From Avena insularis (Eukaryota; Streptophyta; Magnoliopsida; Poales; Poaceae), in NCBI GenBank assembly GCA_023614405.1, contig CM042694.1, positions 353,914,010 through 353,978,009 on the forward strand: DNA of 64,000 nt. Direction: 5' to 3'. Under the pieces are notes generated by a model. It was not told the origin of the DNA and ran no database searches. It saw only the letters and a list, made by a program, of their open reading frames with translations. Each line of letters opens with the position of its first letter. Within the stretch, counting starts at the first letter, position 1. Positions 55,142 through 64,000 of the stretch are shown one piece after another. The position numbers and the translations under genes are program-made.

Positions 55142-56545
55142 ATGACTACTCTTGAAAACACTAAGTTGTGTGACTTCACTAGCACCAACAACAATGATTT
55201 TATGAGCACACCTATTGCTCCACCTGTGGCTAAAAATACTTTCTTTGAGATAAAACCTGCTTTGCTCAATCTTGTTATGAGAAAAGTATTTTTTGGTATT
55301 GTTAATGAAGATGCTGCTTCCCATCTAAATAACTTTGTTGAACTTTGTGAGATGCAAAAGCATAGGGATATAGATGGTGATATTATTAAACTGAAATTGT
55401 TTCCTTTCTCTTTGAGAGGAAAAGCTAAAGAATGGTTGAATTCCTTAACTAGGAATAGTATTGATTCTTGTACTAAGTGCAAAGATGCTTTTATTGAAAA
55501 ATACTATCCTCCTGCTAAGATTATATCCATGAGAAGTGAAATAGTGAAGTTTAAACAGCTTGATAATGAGCATGTTGCTCAAGCTTGGGAAAGAATGAAA
55601 TCTTTGGTAAAGAATTGTCCCACTCATGGACTGACTGCTTGGATGATCATCCAAACTTTTTATGCAGGATTGAACTATTCTTCAAGGAACCTATTGGATT
55701 CTGCTGCTGGAGGTACCTTTATGACCATCACTTTGGGTGCTGCAACAAAACTTCTGGACAATATGATGGTTAATTATTCTGAATGGCATACTGAGAGAGC
55801 TCCACAAGGTAAGAAGGTAAATTCTGTTGAGGAAACCTCCTCCTTGAGTGACAAGATTGATATTATTATGTCTATACTTGTTAATGGGAAAGCCCATATT
55901 GATCCAAATAATGTTCCTTTAGCCTCTTTGGTTGCTCAAGAAGAGCAAGTTGATGTGAACTTCATAAGAAATAACAACTTTGGCAACAATGCTTATGGTA
56001 ATAATGCTTATAGGAACAATTTTGGTAACAACAATTATAAGCCATATCCTCCTAGTGAAGGAAGAATTTTAGAAGTTGAAAGAGCCACTAAAAACTTCAT
56101 GCAAATGCAATATGAGCAAAATAAGCTATTTACTAAAACTATGGAGGAACAATCTATCATTTTGAAGAACATTAGCCATCAACTTGAGAGTCTAAATAGG
56201 GAAATTCCTAGTTTACAATTGAAACTCTCTAATGCTGAAAGAAATATATCATCTCTATCTGAAGCTCAATCTTCAATGATTAATAAAATGGCTGCTAAAC
56301 CTGAAACTAATGAGAATCCCTTTGCAGCTACTAATGCTATACAAGTAAGAATTGATGAAAATGTTAGACTATTAGCTAAATTACATGCTAAGTGGGAAAG
56401 AGAAGATGAAATTGCTAGAAACATTAGTGTTTCTACTATTACCACCACTAGTGTTGAGGCTAGCAATAGTTCTACTACTTTAGATGATAAATTTGATTTT
56501 GATCTTGATGGTTGCAACATCTCTGAAGTTATTAAGTTCCTATAA
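55142..56545 (+). CDS. Ath-B Gag
   Basis: An intact frame of 467 codons from ATG 55142. The Athila Gag core is clear: FEIKPALLNLVMRKVFFGI, AASHLNNFVELCEMQKHRDI, LKLFPFSLRGKAKEWLNSL and AFIEKYYPPAKIISMRSEI. A Gly/Asn-rich spacer (NNNFGNNAYGNNAYRNNFGN) and a long coiled coil with heptad Leu/Ile (residues about 310-400) follow. No zinc knuckle is visible. It forms the particle that holds element RNA. The frame ends at a single TAA (56543-56545), after which the same frame continues into the protease. An upstream ATG is absent in the 165-bp leader. Confidence 0.87.
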   Translation: MTTLENTKLCDFTSTNNNDFMSTPIAPPVAKNTFFEIKPALLNLVMRKVFFGIVNEDAASHLNNFVELCEMQKHRDIDGDIIKLKLFPFSLRGKAKEWLNSLTRNSIDSCTKCKDAFIEKYYPPAKIISMRSEIVKFKQLDNEHVAQAWERMKSLVKNCPTHGLTAWMIIQTFYAGLNYSSRNLLDSAAGGTFMTITLGAATKLLDNMMVNYSEWHTERAPQGKKVNSVEETSSLSDKIDIIMSILVNGKAHIDPNNVPLASLVAQEEQVDVNFIRNNNFGNNAYGNNAYRNNFGNNNYKPYPPSEGRILEVERATKNFMQMQYEQNKLFTKTMEEQSIILKNISHQLESLNREIPSLQLKLSNAERNISSLSEAQSSMINKMAAKPETNENPFAATNAIQVRIDENVRLLAKLHAKWEREDEIARNISVSTITTTSVEASNSSTTLDDKFDFDLDGCNISEVIKFL

Positions 56546-57133
56546 AAGCTTGCTAAAAGTCCTAATGCTAGTGCTATGAACATGGCCTTTACAAAACACA
56601 TTACTGATGCTCTCATAAAGATTAAAGAAGAAAAGATGAAACATAAAGCTTCTATTCCTATAAAACAAGAAGATGGTTGGGAACCCATCATTAATATGAA
56701 AGTGAATGACTTTGATTTCAAAGCTTTGTGTGATCTTGGTAGTAGTGTTTCTATTATGCCTAGAAGGATTTATGATATGCTTGATTTGCCTCCTCTTGAA
56801 GATTGTTATTTGAATGTCCCACTTGATGATAATGCTAAAAAGAAACTCATGGGGAGTCTTAATGATGTTCTTATTATGGTTAACGATTCCTATGTCCCCG
56901 TTGATTTCTATGTTTGGGATGTTGAATACAATGCTTCTTGTCCTATTACTTTGGGAAGACCTTTTCTTAGAACTGTTGGTGCCATCATTGCTATGAAAGA
57001 AGGCACCATTAAATATCAACTCCCACTTAAGAAATGTATAGAACACTTCTCTAAAAAGAGAGAAAAGATTTCTTTTGCTTCTCCTATGAAAACAAAATTT
57101 GGTCTTAATGCTTCTTCATTTGAGAACACTTGA
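56546..57133 (+). CDS. Ath-B protease, in frame after one TAA
   Basis: Directly follows the Gag TAA in the same frame (K-L-A-K-S-P-N-A-S-A), with the first ATG at 56576. The active-site region is DLGSSVSIMPRRIYDMLDLP, the D-L-G variant normal in Athila. LGRPFLRTVGAIIAM and the lysine-rich end follow. In relatives a sense codon (probably CAA) is expected at the TAA, so either it is a nonsense mutation or the protease is made by readthrough. The frame is otherwise intact to TGA 57131-57133. No reverse transcriptase follows. Confidence 0.82.
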   Translation, partial: KLAKSPNASAMNMAFTKHITDALIKIKEEKMKHKASIPIKQEDGWEPIINMKVNDFDFKALCDLGSSVSIMPRRIYDMLDLPPLEDCYLNVPLDDNAKKKLMGSLNDVLIMVNDSYVPVDFYVWDVEYNASCPITLGRPFLRTVGAIIAMKEGTIKYQLPLKKCIEHFSKKREKISFASPMKTKFGLNASSFENT

Positions 57134-59817
57134 TTCTTTCTTTGCTTCTTATGCCTAACTTAAAGGCGTTAAAGAAAAGTACTCGTTGGAAGATAACCCA
57201 AGAATTTTAGATGAGTCTTGCAAGTTATTACCTCTGTAATAACCTCTCCTTATCCTTTTTATTTGCTTTTTGTGCCAAGAGTAACCTCTAATGATAGTGA
57301 AGTAATGATTGGGAAAGTTGTTGTCCTGAAACAGATTTTTGTGCTTCACCGTAAAAATTCCTGAGAGAGCTCTGTATGTCGGATTGAGCTGTAATGTTTT
57401 GTGATTATGCCCCAGGTTTTTATCTAACTTTAGTTAGTTCAACACTTTTTGATTTGAGCAACAGAAGGTCTTCGAAAAAATTCGTCTTTACCTGTTGGTC
57501 TGTTTTGACAGATTTCTGCCATTTTCTGCATTTGCTTCGTGTTGGTTCCTTCTTGAGTTCTTTTAGGGAATTGAGCTTTTTGAGGGATGTGCTACAGTAT
57601 CTAGTGTTCTAATGGAAGTTTATTTGGTGTTATAACTGATCCTTAAGACTTATTTATCTTAAGTGCACTAATATTGCTAATGAGATTGTGTGAAGTTTTG
57701 TATGAAGGAAAATTTTCAGGTGTATGGAAGGAATGAGTAATGAGATGAAGGATGGACTAAAGCTCAAGCTTGGGGATGCCACGCGTGTCACCCCAAGAAA
57801 TATCCAAGAAGTACAAGCGTCAAAGCTTGGGGATGCCCAAGGCATCCCCTTCTTCATCAATAAAAATTCCTGGTTTCTTCCAAACGCTTCATTTTTATTG
57901 TTTCATGCACAGTTGTGTTTTTCTTGGAGCGTCTTCTTTTTTGTTTTCGTTTTGGCTTTTAGTTTGCTTGGTTTGCTTAGTTTTATGAATAAGTTGGTTG
58001 GATCCCCTCTTTCATACATTGGTTTGCAAATAGTTTGGTTTGGTTTGGAAAAGAGTAGGAAAGTTCATGCTTATGTGGTAAAAAGAGCTCGTTCTTGACT
58101 GTGGCTATGCTTTGTCATGCCATGCTTGATATTGTTTTGGCTTTATGCTTAGTATTCTTTGCTGTAGCATGACTTGTTATAAACAATTGAGATTGCTTAA
58201 TGTGCCTTGGATGAATCATGCGTTGTTTTAGCATATTAAAGCATAGTATAGTGGTATTCTCCTTTGATGCTTTATTTGGGTTGACTTGGCACATGCTCAC
58301 ACCATGTTATGACTGTCACAAGTCACCATAGCCTTTATGATCCTTTAGTTTTCAACTTGTAGTATCACTTTATGCTTTGATCAATGATGTTTTGTCGCTC
58401 TGCATGATTATGGCCATTATTGCTCTCTTAGTTTGTCGCTCCCAGTCTTTTGCTAGCCTCCAAAACAAGGTATGAGTTCCACTCATGCATCCAACTCCCT
58501 AAACCAAGTTATTCCAAAGAGTCCACCATACCTACCTACTAGCTTATGCTATCCCAAGTATATTCATGCTTTTGTTTACCTTCCACTTGTTATGAGAAAA
58601 CTAGTGATTAAAGCTCTCACAAACTTGATGGCACACTTTACTTTTCTTGCCCTTAATTAACTTGAACCATTGGGTCCTTCTTTGTTGCGTATATGCTTGC
58701 GCTTTATAAGTTGAAATTAGCAGAACCATGTACCATGGGGAACGCTTTCAACATTGCACTTGTACTTTGTACCCCGTTGATATCATGTTCTTTTGCTTAC
58801 AGATCCCGGCGGTGTGAAATAAAAGTGGAACTTGTAAGATCATGGAGTTTTTATGTGTGTTAGAGAAACGCCTGGGCCGCTAGCCTAAGCCATGCCTAAT
58901 CATGGTGGAAACTTGCAGCATCACCATAATGAGCACTCTATGAAGCATCCTCAATAAAAACCTATGCAAATAGCAAATAAAAAGATCGCTGAGATGCTCA
59001 TTGTCTGCTTGCCTTGTCATTTTGATTATGGGAAAGCTCCCGTATCATGTGCAAGGGGTACCCCGTTGGCGGTTCTTAATGATACACATGTACTTACAAT
59101 GACAAGAGCTTACTCGTGACTGAAGTTGAGTAGCATGAGGATCGATGTTCGTAAGTAAGGGGCATGAGATTTCGGTTTATAACTTGTCAAGCATATCCTC
59201 TTAGTTGTGTCACTTTAACCTTAATCACTTCAAGATGCTTATGATAGGGGCAATGAGAGCTGAAAGCTATAAGTACCATAATTTTTGGAAGCTCTTTATG
59301 AGATTTGAATCCCTACTTCCTTTTACAAAAGGCCTTTCTTCCACCATTACATTGAGTCTCCACCTTCTATATTTATGCACCTACTTTGAGAGCATAGTGG
59401 CCATTCTTAGTTCTATGTGCATTGTCCCAAGACTAGCTGATTGATGCATAACTTGTTATTGCTTGTTTTTAACTATTGTATCTAGTCACTCTTATGAACT
59501 TTGAAGGTGTCCTATGCATTTATATTTGCTACTCTATTGAGGGACAAGGTTAATACTATTATGCTATGTTTTCTTTATGTGAAACAAACAAACGTCTTGC
59601 AAAGCATGTTATTCATGATTCTTTTGTTTGTGCCTTTTCATGTTGCATCATAGTTTCTTTGCTTATTGCTAGAACTTTGTCTTTCATGTTATGATTGAAG
59701 TACTATGATCCCAGCTTTGAGTGTTTTGAAAATACTTTGATCAAGTCTTTGATGGTGCATGTCACCTCAAAAATTATTTCTTTTTATCACTTACCTACTC
59801 GAGGACGAGCAGGAGTT
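57134..59817. other. non-coding 3' interior of Ath-B
   Basis: About 2.7 kb, T-rich, without polymerase motifs. Two copies of AAGCTTGGGGATGCC (57767 and 57827) resemble the polypurine tract. Between and after them complementary stretches (GGGATGCC and GGCATCCCC) can form hairpins. The last 800 bp are shared with Ath-A. Confidence 0.7.
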
Positions 59818-59831
59818 AATCTTGGGGATGT
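59818..59831 (+). promoter_or_regulatory. polypurine tract of Ath-B
   Basis: AATCTTGGGGATGT just before the 3' LTR at 59832. Same place as AAGCTTGGGGATGT in Ath-A (47074-47087). Confidence 0.8.
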
Positions 59832-61397
59832 TGATACATTGCAAATGTATCTATAATTTTTGATGTTCCATGCTTGGTTTTATCCACTTTCTTGTGTTTT
59901 TTTCCAACTTTGGAGTACTTTTCATGTGATTTCTTAGACTAACCTATTAACAAGAGCCACATTGCTGCCTGTTTTTCTGTTTTGGGTTCCAAGAAAGTCG
60001 AAATGAATATTCTCGAATTGACGGACAAAAGCCAGAGTGCCTATTTTTCCTAAGAGATCAAGTGCGAATCACGAGGCGGAGAGGGGCCAGGCAGCCACAC
60101 CACCTGGTCACACGGGGCATGGCCCGTGCGAGGTGGTGTGGTGGCCCCGGCACCTCGGCCTCGGGGCGAAAACCCTAAGTACCCGATCAAAATCCACGAA
60201 GAGTGCAGAGTCATCTCCATCCCTAGATCGGGAGGGATCTGCTCTTCCGCACCCTTCCAGAGAGGGGAATTCACCCTAGAGGCCTTCTTCATCACCATGC
60301 AAGCCTCCGGTGTGATGCGTGAGTAGTTCATCCTTGGACTACGGATCCATGTAGTAGCTATATGGCTGGTTTCTCCTCCTTTGTGCTTTCATGTTTAGAT
60401 CTTATGAGCTCCGTTCATGATCAAGATCATCTTTTTGTAATCCATACATGTTGTGTTTGCGGGGATCCGATGGATATTGAGATGCTATTTCAGATTGATT
60501 ATTGATTCTATCATGTCTTTGTTATTTGAGATCTTGCATGCTTTCCGTTGTTAGTAGCTATCTTGGCCAAGTAGATGCTAGTAACTCCAAGAGTTAGTAT
60601 TTATGCTCGATAGTGGGTTTATGCCTCTGGTAATCTGGGGAAGTGACAAAAATCTCTAAGGTACTAGATGTGTTGTTGCTACTAGGGAAAAAACAACAAT
60701 CCTTTGTTCATAGAACAATCGTATTGTTTACTTTACACATAGTTCGTAAAGCAATAATATGTTGCTTGCAACTTAATACTGGAGGGGGTTCGGATGATAA
60801 CCTGAAGGTGGATTATTAGTCGTAGATGCAGTTGGATGGCGGTCTATGTATTATGTTGTAATGCCCAATCAAGTCTCAAAGGAGTCAAGATGATTAGTAT
60901 ATGTATGTATTGCTTTCTCGCTGTTTGTCAATTGCCCCGCTGTAATTTGTTCACCCAGCATGTTATCTATCTAAGGAGAGCCACCTCTAGTGAACTATGG
61001 ATCCCGGTCCTTGTCTTTTACATACAATCTACAATCTTTTACTGCTTTGTGTTTACTTTCTGCAAACTTTTCTTCTTTCCATTCGATACGTTTAATCCTT
61101 TGTTTTCCGCAAAACACGGTGAGATTGACAACCTCATCGCAAGTTGGGGAAAAAGGTATGTGGTTGTGTTGTGCAGGTCTCCACGTTGCTACTAGCACCG
61201 GTAGTGCGCCCTGCCAAAGCTCAGCTAGTAACACCTTTGGGGTGTTTCCTTGCTCCTACTGGTTTGATTAAACCTTGGTTTCATAACTGAGGGAAACTTG
61301 CTGCTGTGCTCATCATACCTTCCTCTTGGGGTTCCCAACGAGCTCTACATCAACACCGCCACCAAGCATTTTTTAGGCACCGTGCATTGAGCCATGA
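59832..61397 (+). repeat. 3' LTR of Ath-B
   Basis: 1,566 bp, TGATACATTGC to GAGCCATGA (terminal CA changed to GA). Compared with the 5' LTR it has a dense run of small deletions between about 59965 and 60250, which removes the TATA region. Confidence 0.92.
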
Positions 61398-61402
61398 GTA
61401 GT

Positions 61403-61953
61403 CGAAGAGTTTGCCTCTCGCCTCCACGTGGTTCTTCTTCTTCTCGATTTACGCAATTAACTGTTGGGTCTACCCCGTTTCCTTGGCTTCCTTCGTTGTC
61501 GTGATCTACTGCATTGTGGCTTGAAAGAATATCATCGGGGTTAAAAATTGGGTAACCGTTGGAGTCTTGCTGGGTCGAGGCGCCTCCGATGATCACGCAT
61601 ACTTGGTGTTGAGTGACATATGGAATAGTGACGTCAACGTATGAACCGAGGAAGACACTGTCGGGTGAACCAGTGAAGTCCATCAATTTTTGTTCTGGGT
61701 AGATTTCTGCCATCCTAATTCCGAAGTCGATGCTTTCATCACTTTCTTCGGATCTAGTATTCTTCAGGCTTGCTTCACATGGTGAGGTTAACTGTGGATC
61801 TGATCCGAAGGAGATATTGTCATAGAGACCACCAAGGTCCCCTAGATCCGTCTCGATTTGCTCGCTTTCATCGCCTTCTTCGATCTGTGTTGTGGCGTCC
61901 ATGGAGGACCCGACGGATGATGTTGGTACTGCTGTAGGCGTAGTTTTTTCCAC
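61403..61953 (-). CDS. Tat2 Gag N-terminal frame, part before Ath-B
   Basis: Starts at ATG 61953 and is open to the Ath-B site. The sequence is acidic (EEGDESEQIETDLGDLGGLY, SEESDESIDFGIRMAEIYPE) and then has DVTIPYVTQHQVCVIIGGAS. The last codons (EEEEPRGGERQTLR) join in frame with 53313. A leader of about 165 bp separates it from the primer site. Tat-lineage Gags often have a long acidic N-terminal extension. No known domain is recognised, so a role beyond Gag cannot be assigned. Confidence 0.6.
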
Positions 61954-62118
61954 CGACGGATCTGATGTGATCAGGGCCGAAGGGTGCGATTCTTGCGGGT
62001 CTTCTACTTGGAAGTGTAAGCTTCCGATGATTAGATCGGATCCGCCGTTGAAATTGGCGGGTACTAATATAGTGGTGGGCAGGTGTGGATCTGCTTTTGT
62101 TTGGTTGATGTGTTCAGG

Positions 62119-62138
62119 TTTCCCACAGACAACGCCAA
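62119..62138 (-). promoter_or_regulatory. primer-binding-site candidate of Tat2
   Basis: ATTGGCGTTGTCTGTGGGAA on the minus strand, at the LTR end. GGCGTTGTCTGTGGGAA is a familiar start of Tat interiors in grasses; the tRNA was not identified. Confidence 0.65.
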
Positions 62139-62139
62139 T

Positions 62140-62543
62140 TGACGAGGGGTAACCTCGGCAATGTCCATGGTGAAGGACTTAGGGTTTCGCAAAAAAGAGA
62201 ACGATGGGGATTTCATCGGATGTCAGGGAAACAATGGAGTCAAAGTTGCCTGAATATTTGGAAATCGCATTGTTACAAGTTTCTGGGAGTTTTCGGTACC
62301 CTCGCTTGTGCTTCTCCCGTCCTATATATAATAGGCCGGGTCTCAAAGCTGTATGCGGATAGGTTTCATATTCGCGTAATTACAACACCAACACAATGTC
62401 AGTTCATAGTCTCTTTCCTAATACAATCAAAGTCTTTGTTGGCTGCTTCCTTGGGCTATCATCTGAAATCTTCATGGGCCGGAAGCCTTTTACCCAGTAT
62501 AGGGTAGTAAATCATAAGCATCCGAGTAATCATACCTATGTCA
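62140..62543 (-). repeat. 5' LTR of Tat2
   Basis: 404 bp. On the plus strand it opens TGACGAGGGGTAACC and ends CCTATGTCA; on the minus strand it opens TGACATAGGTATG. A TATA box on the minus strand lies in CTATTATATATAGG (62320-62333). The partner LTR is not in the window, so the outer end (62543) depends on the TG/CA rule and on Cop2 gag being interrupted there. Confidence 0.75.
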
Positions 62544-63320
62544 GACCACCTCTATGTTTCTTTGAGGATTTGCGCCAAGCATATCTGAAGGAACAAGGGG
62601 AACAACACCTGAAAAGAAAGGAACAAACACACATTGGCGTAAGTGTCGTTGAGGCCGCGAAGAGGAGTCGGGACGAGGTTTTCATCGCTGATGGGCTAGC
62701 CGACATTGGCGAGGAACTTGATCTTGGGTCAGTAGTCGCTGATGGATATATGCCCTTGTGGAGTGTTGTGTAAGTTGGCCTCGAGATGGGTAGCGCGATG
62801 CTTTTTGTTGTCCCAAAAGAGGTTTTCAATGGAACTAGGGAGAATGATGATGCCGAGGAGGTCGGTGGAGATGGAGAGGACAGTGAAGTCGTCACGTCCC
62901 CAATCGGAGGTGGGAGAGCTGTCGGAGGGAGTGGCACCATCGGTGCCGATGATGTGCACTGAGAGTTCGTAGTGGTCGAGAGCAACAAGAACGAGCTCCC
63001 TCCAGTTGGTGTAGATGTCAGCATTAATATCAAGGGTGATTGGAACGTGAAGCTTTATGGAGATGGCATAGGTGGATGTGTTTGGCATGGGAGGAGTGGG
63101 AAGAGATAGAGTTTGGTGCAGTGGTGTATCGGAGAGGAGTTTTCGTTTCTCGGCAGCTTCGGTGGCTTGGCAGGAAAGATCGTCCTCACGTGTATTGAAT
63201 TCATCTTCACGGGCCTTGAGCTCACCCTCCTTGGCTTCAATTTCATCTAGGGTTTTGGTTGAGGAGAGGGAGGGAGGAGGATCCAGCTAGGGTTTTGGGG
63301 AGGGTAGCGGCAGCTAGGGT
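62544..63320 (-). pseudogene. Cop2: Copia Gag, minus strand, truncated by Tat2
   Basis: From about 63240 on the minus strand one frame encodes a charged helix (EIEAKEGELKAREDEFNTRE), then TPPMPNTSTYAISIKLHVPI and NADIYTNWRELVLVALDHYE, the usual start of a Copia Gag with its conserved Trp. NKKHRATHLEANLHNTPQG and ISISDY follow, then a stop. In another frame DENLVPTPLRGLNDTYANV continues. Tat2 cuts it at 62544. The protein is broken by a frameshift near 62735 and a deletion near 62880. The element is oriented opposite to the Copia pol at the right edge. Confidence 0.72.
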
Positions 63321-63345
63321 TTAGGACCGTTCCACTCTGATATTA

Positions 63346-63459
63346 TGCAATGACGTAATCTTGAGTTGCTTGATGCCCACTTTGAGTAGATCCTCCTCTT
63401 TATATAATGCACGGTTACAACTTCCTGCCGCGGTAGAGTTTTTGCGAGCCGCGGCAACA
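63346..63459 (-). repeat. candidate short 5' LTR of Cop2
   Basis: 114 bp which on the minus strand opens TGTTGCCGCGGCTCGC and ends ACGTCATTGCA, with a TATA box in GCATTATATAAAGAGG. It is followed by TAATATCAGAGTGG (63332-63345), which looks like a damaged TGGTATCAGAG primer site. No partner LTR or TSD confirms it. Confidence 0.45.
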
Positions 63460-64000
63460 TTTTTGCTTGCTGCCGCACCCACGGCATCCCATTTTTCTGC
63501 CGCGGCAACCTCCCCGTCAGCGCGTCACGCCACGCCGCCCACTCCAACAACCCCACCTACACCTGCCATGCTACCGCCCACTCATTCCTCTGCCTCGCCA
63601 CCCTCTGTTGGCTCACTTTTATCCACGCCATCAACACCTTCCCGTCCTATTCATCACACTTGTCGTACCACTGACAAGCTTCCACCTTCTCCTAATCATC
63701 TTAGTTTTCCTGTCACCATGACTTCTCCACTCCCTCACAACTATCTCACTGCTCTCGGCCTCACTTCTTGGCGCCAAGCCATGAAGGAGGAGTATGATGC
63801 CCTAATGGCCAATGGCACTTGGACTCTTGTCTCTCGTCCTCCACGTTGTAACATTGTCAACGGTAAATGGATTTTCCACCACAAGTACAACTCCGATGGT
63901 TCTCTTTCCCATTACAAAGCACACTGGGTAGTGTGTGGCTTCACCCAAGAACCTACAGTCGAGTTCGATAGAACATTCAGTCCAGTCGTTAAACCTAATA
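63460..64000 (+). CDS. Cop3: Copia pol, start of reverse transcriptase, cut by window end
   Basis: An open frame to the window edge without an obvious start, as expected inside a polyprotein. An Ala/Pro/Ser/Thr-rich linker (TPPTPTTPPTP-like) joins integrase and reverse transcriptase, with SWRQAMKEEYDALMANGTW, NGKWIFHHKYNSDGSL, YKAHWVVCGFTQ and TFSPVVKP. This is the start of the Copia-type (RVT_2) reverse transcriptase. The YVDD box would lie about 100 codons further on. The frame is intact in view. The usual Arg in the R-x-K-A motif reads Y-K-A-H-W, a mild deviation. Confidence 0.85.

Larger units (their letters stand above)
53319..61397 (+). mobile_element. Ath-B: gag-protease-only Athila element
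   Basis: 8,079 bp with GTAGT on both sides (53314-53318, 61398-61402), inserted in gag of Tat2. LTRs are 1,631 bp (53319-54949) and 1,566 bp (59832-61397). The primer site is of tRNA-Asp type, and gag and protease precede about 2.7 kb of non-coding DNA. Reverse transcriptase, RNase H and integrase are absent. The Gag type and primer site place it in the Athila lineage; the LTR start resembles Sabrina-type elements of Triticeae as I recall them. Confidence 0.94.
48653..62543 (-). mobile_element. Tat2: Tat-lineage gypsy element holding Ath-A and Ath-B
   Basis: On the minus strand: 5' LTR (62543-62140), primer site, gag from 61953, Gag and protease to about 50755, then no polymerase, and finally an antisense gene (plus strand, 48653-50461) cut by Ath-A. 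Ath-B is inserted within gag. The 3' LTR lies beyond Ath-A and is not in view. The lack of reverse transcriptase and integrase between 50755 and 50461 makes this copy non-autonomous. GACCA (62544-62548) is the expected right TSD, in Cop2. Confidence 0.82.

Noticed and set aside
1..64000. A host gene or an unknown defence or metabolic system
   Set aside because: Nearly every stretch above 300 bp fits an LTR element by termini, domains or homology within the window; the few unassigned parts are short and show no gene.

Overview
This window is plant nuclear DNA made almost entirely of LTR retrotransposons nested inside one another. I found no host gene, no rRNA or tRNA gene, no CRISPR array and no bacterial feature. 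The element types point to a grass, most likely a pooid (the wheat, barley, oat and ryegrass group). The evidence is a BARE/Angela-like Copia LTR opening TGTTGGAAATATGCCC, an Athila LTR opening TGATAC(A/G)TTG with a tRNA-Asp-type primer site, and Tat-lineage elements carrying antisense genes. The species call is an inference from recalled family resemblance.

The nesting can be read directly, because six elements still have both termini and perfect 5-bp target-site duplications (TSDs). MinLTR is 3070-6947 (CACTT). Cop1 is 13540-21667 (ATATC). Gyp2 is 22264-47047 (TACCT). Gyp1 is 23032-40068 (TGATT). LARD1 is 25987-35671 (AAAAG). Ath-B is 53319-61397 (GTAGT). Removing each insert restores its host, in several cases including the host reading frame. 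On the right-hand side the order, outermost first, is: Copia pol (Cop3, +), Copia gag (Cop2, -), Tat2 (-), Athila Ath-A (+), chromovirus-like Gyp2 (-), chromovirus-like Gyp1 (-), LARD1 (-). Ath-A also received Gyp1b and Cop1, and Tat2 also received Ath-B.

Layout. 1-1356: LTR of Gyp0L and an older LTR fragment. 1357-10214: Tat1, minus strand, truncated, with a multi-exon plus-strand gene related to the family called putative gypsy-type transposon, split by MinLTR, a short element filled with minisatellites. 10215-11184: 3' end of a plus-strand relative of Gyp0L. 11185-13344: unassigned DNA, then the 5' leader and 5' LTR of Gyp1b. 13345-13539, 21668-22263 and 47048-48652: pieces of Ath-A. 13540-21667: Cop1, gag only. 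22264-47047: Gyp2, holding Gyp1, which holds LARD1. 48653-53318 and 61403-62543: Tat2, with gag, protease, an antisense gene and the 5' LTR. 53319-61397: Ath-B, gag-protease only. 62544-64000: two Copia elements in opposite orientations.

No element in view is autonomous. Gyp1 and Gyp2 keep all pol domains but carry stops and frameshifts. Cop1, Ath-B and Tat2 lack reverse transcriptase and integrase, and LARD1 encodes nothing. The most interesting signals are the intron-bearing antisense genes of the Tat elements, the polyprotein frame that runs through the polypurine tract into the 3' LTR in three gypsy families, LARD1 (4.4-kb LTRs around a 0.8-kb interior), and the gag-terminal intron candidate in Cop1. 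Element names are local labels. Family assignments rest on recognised motifs, not on a database search.
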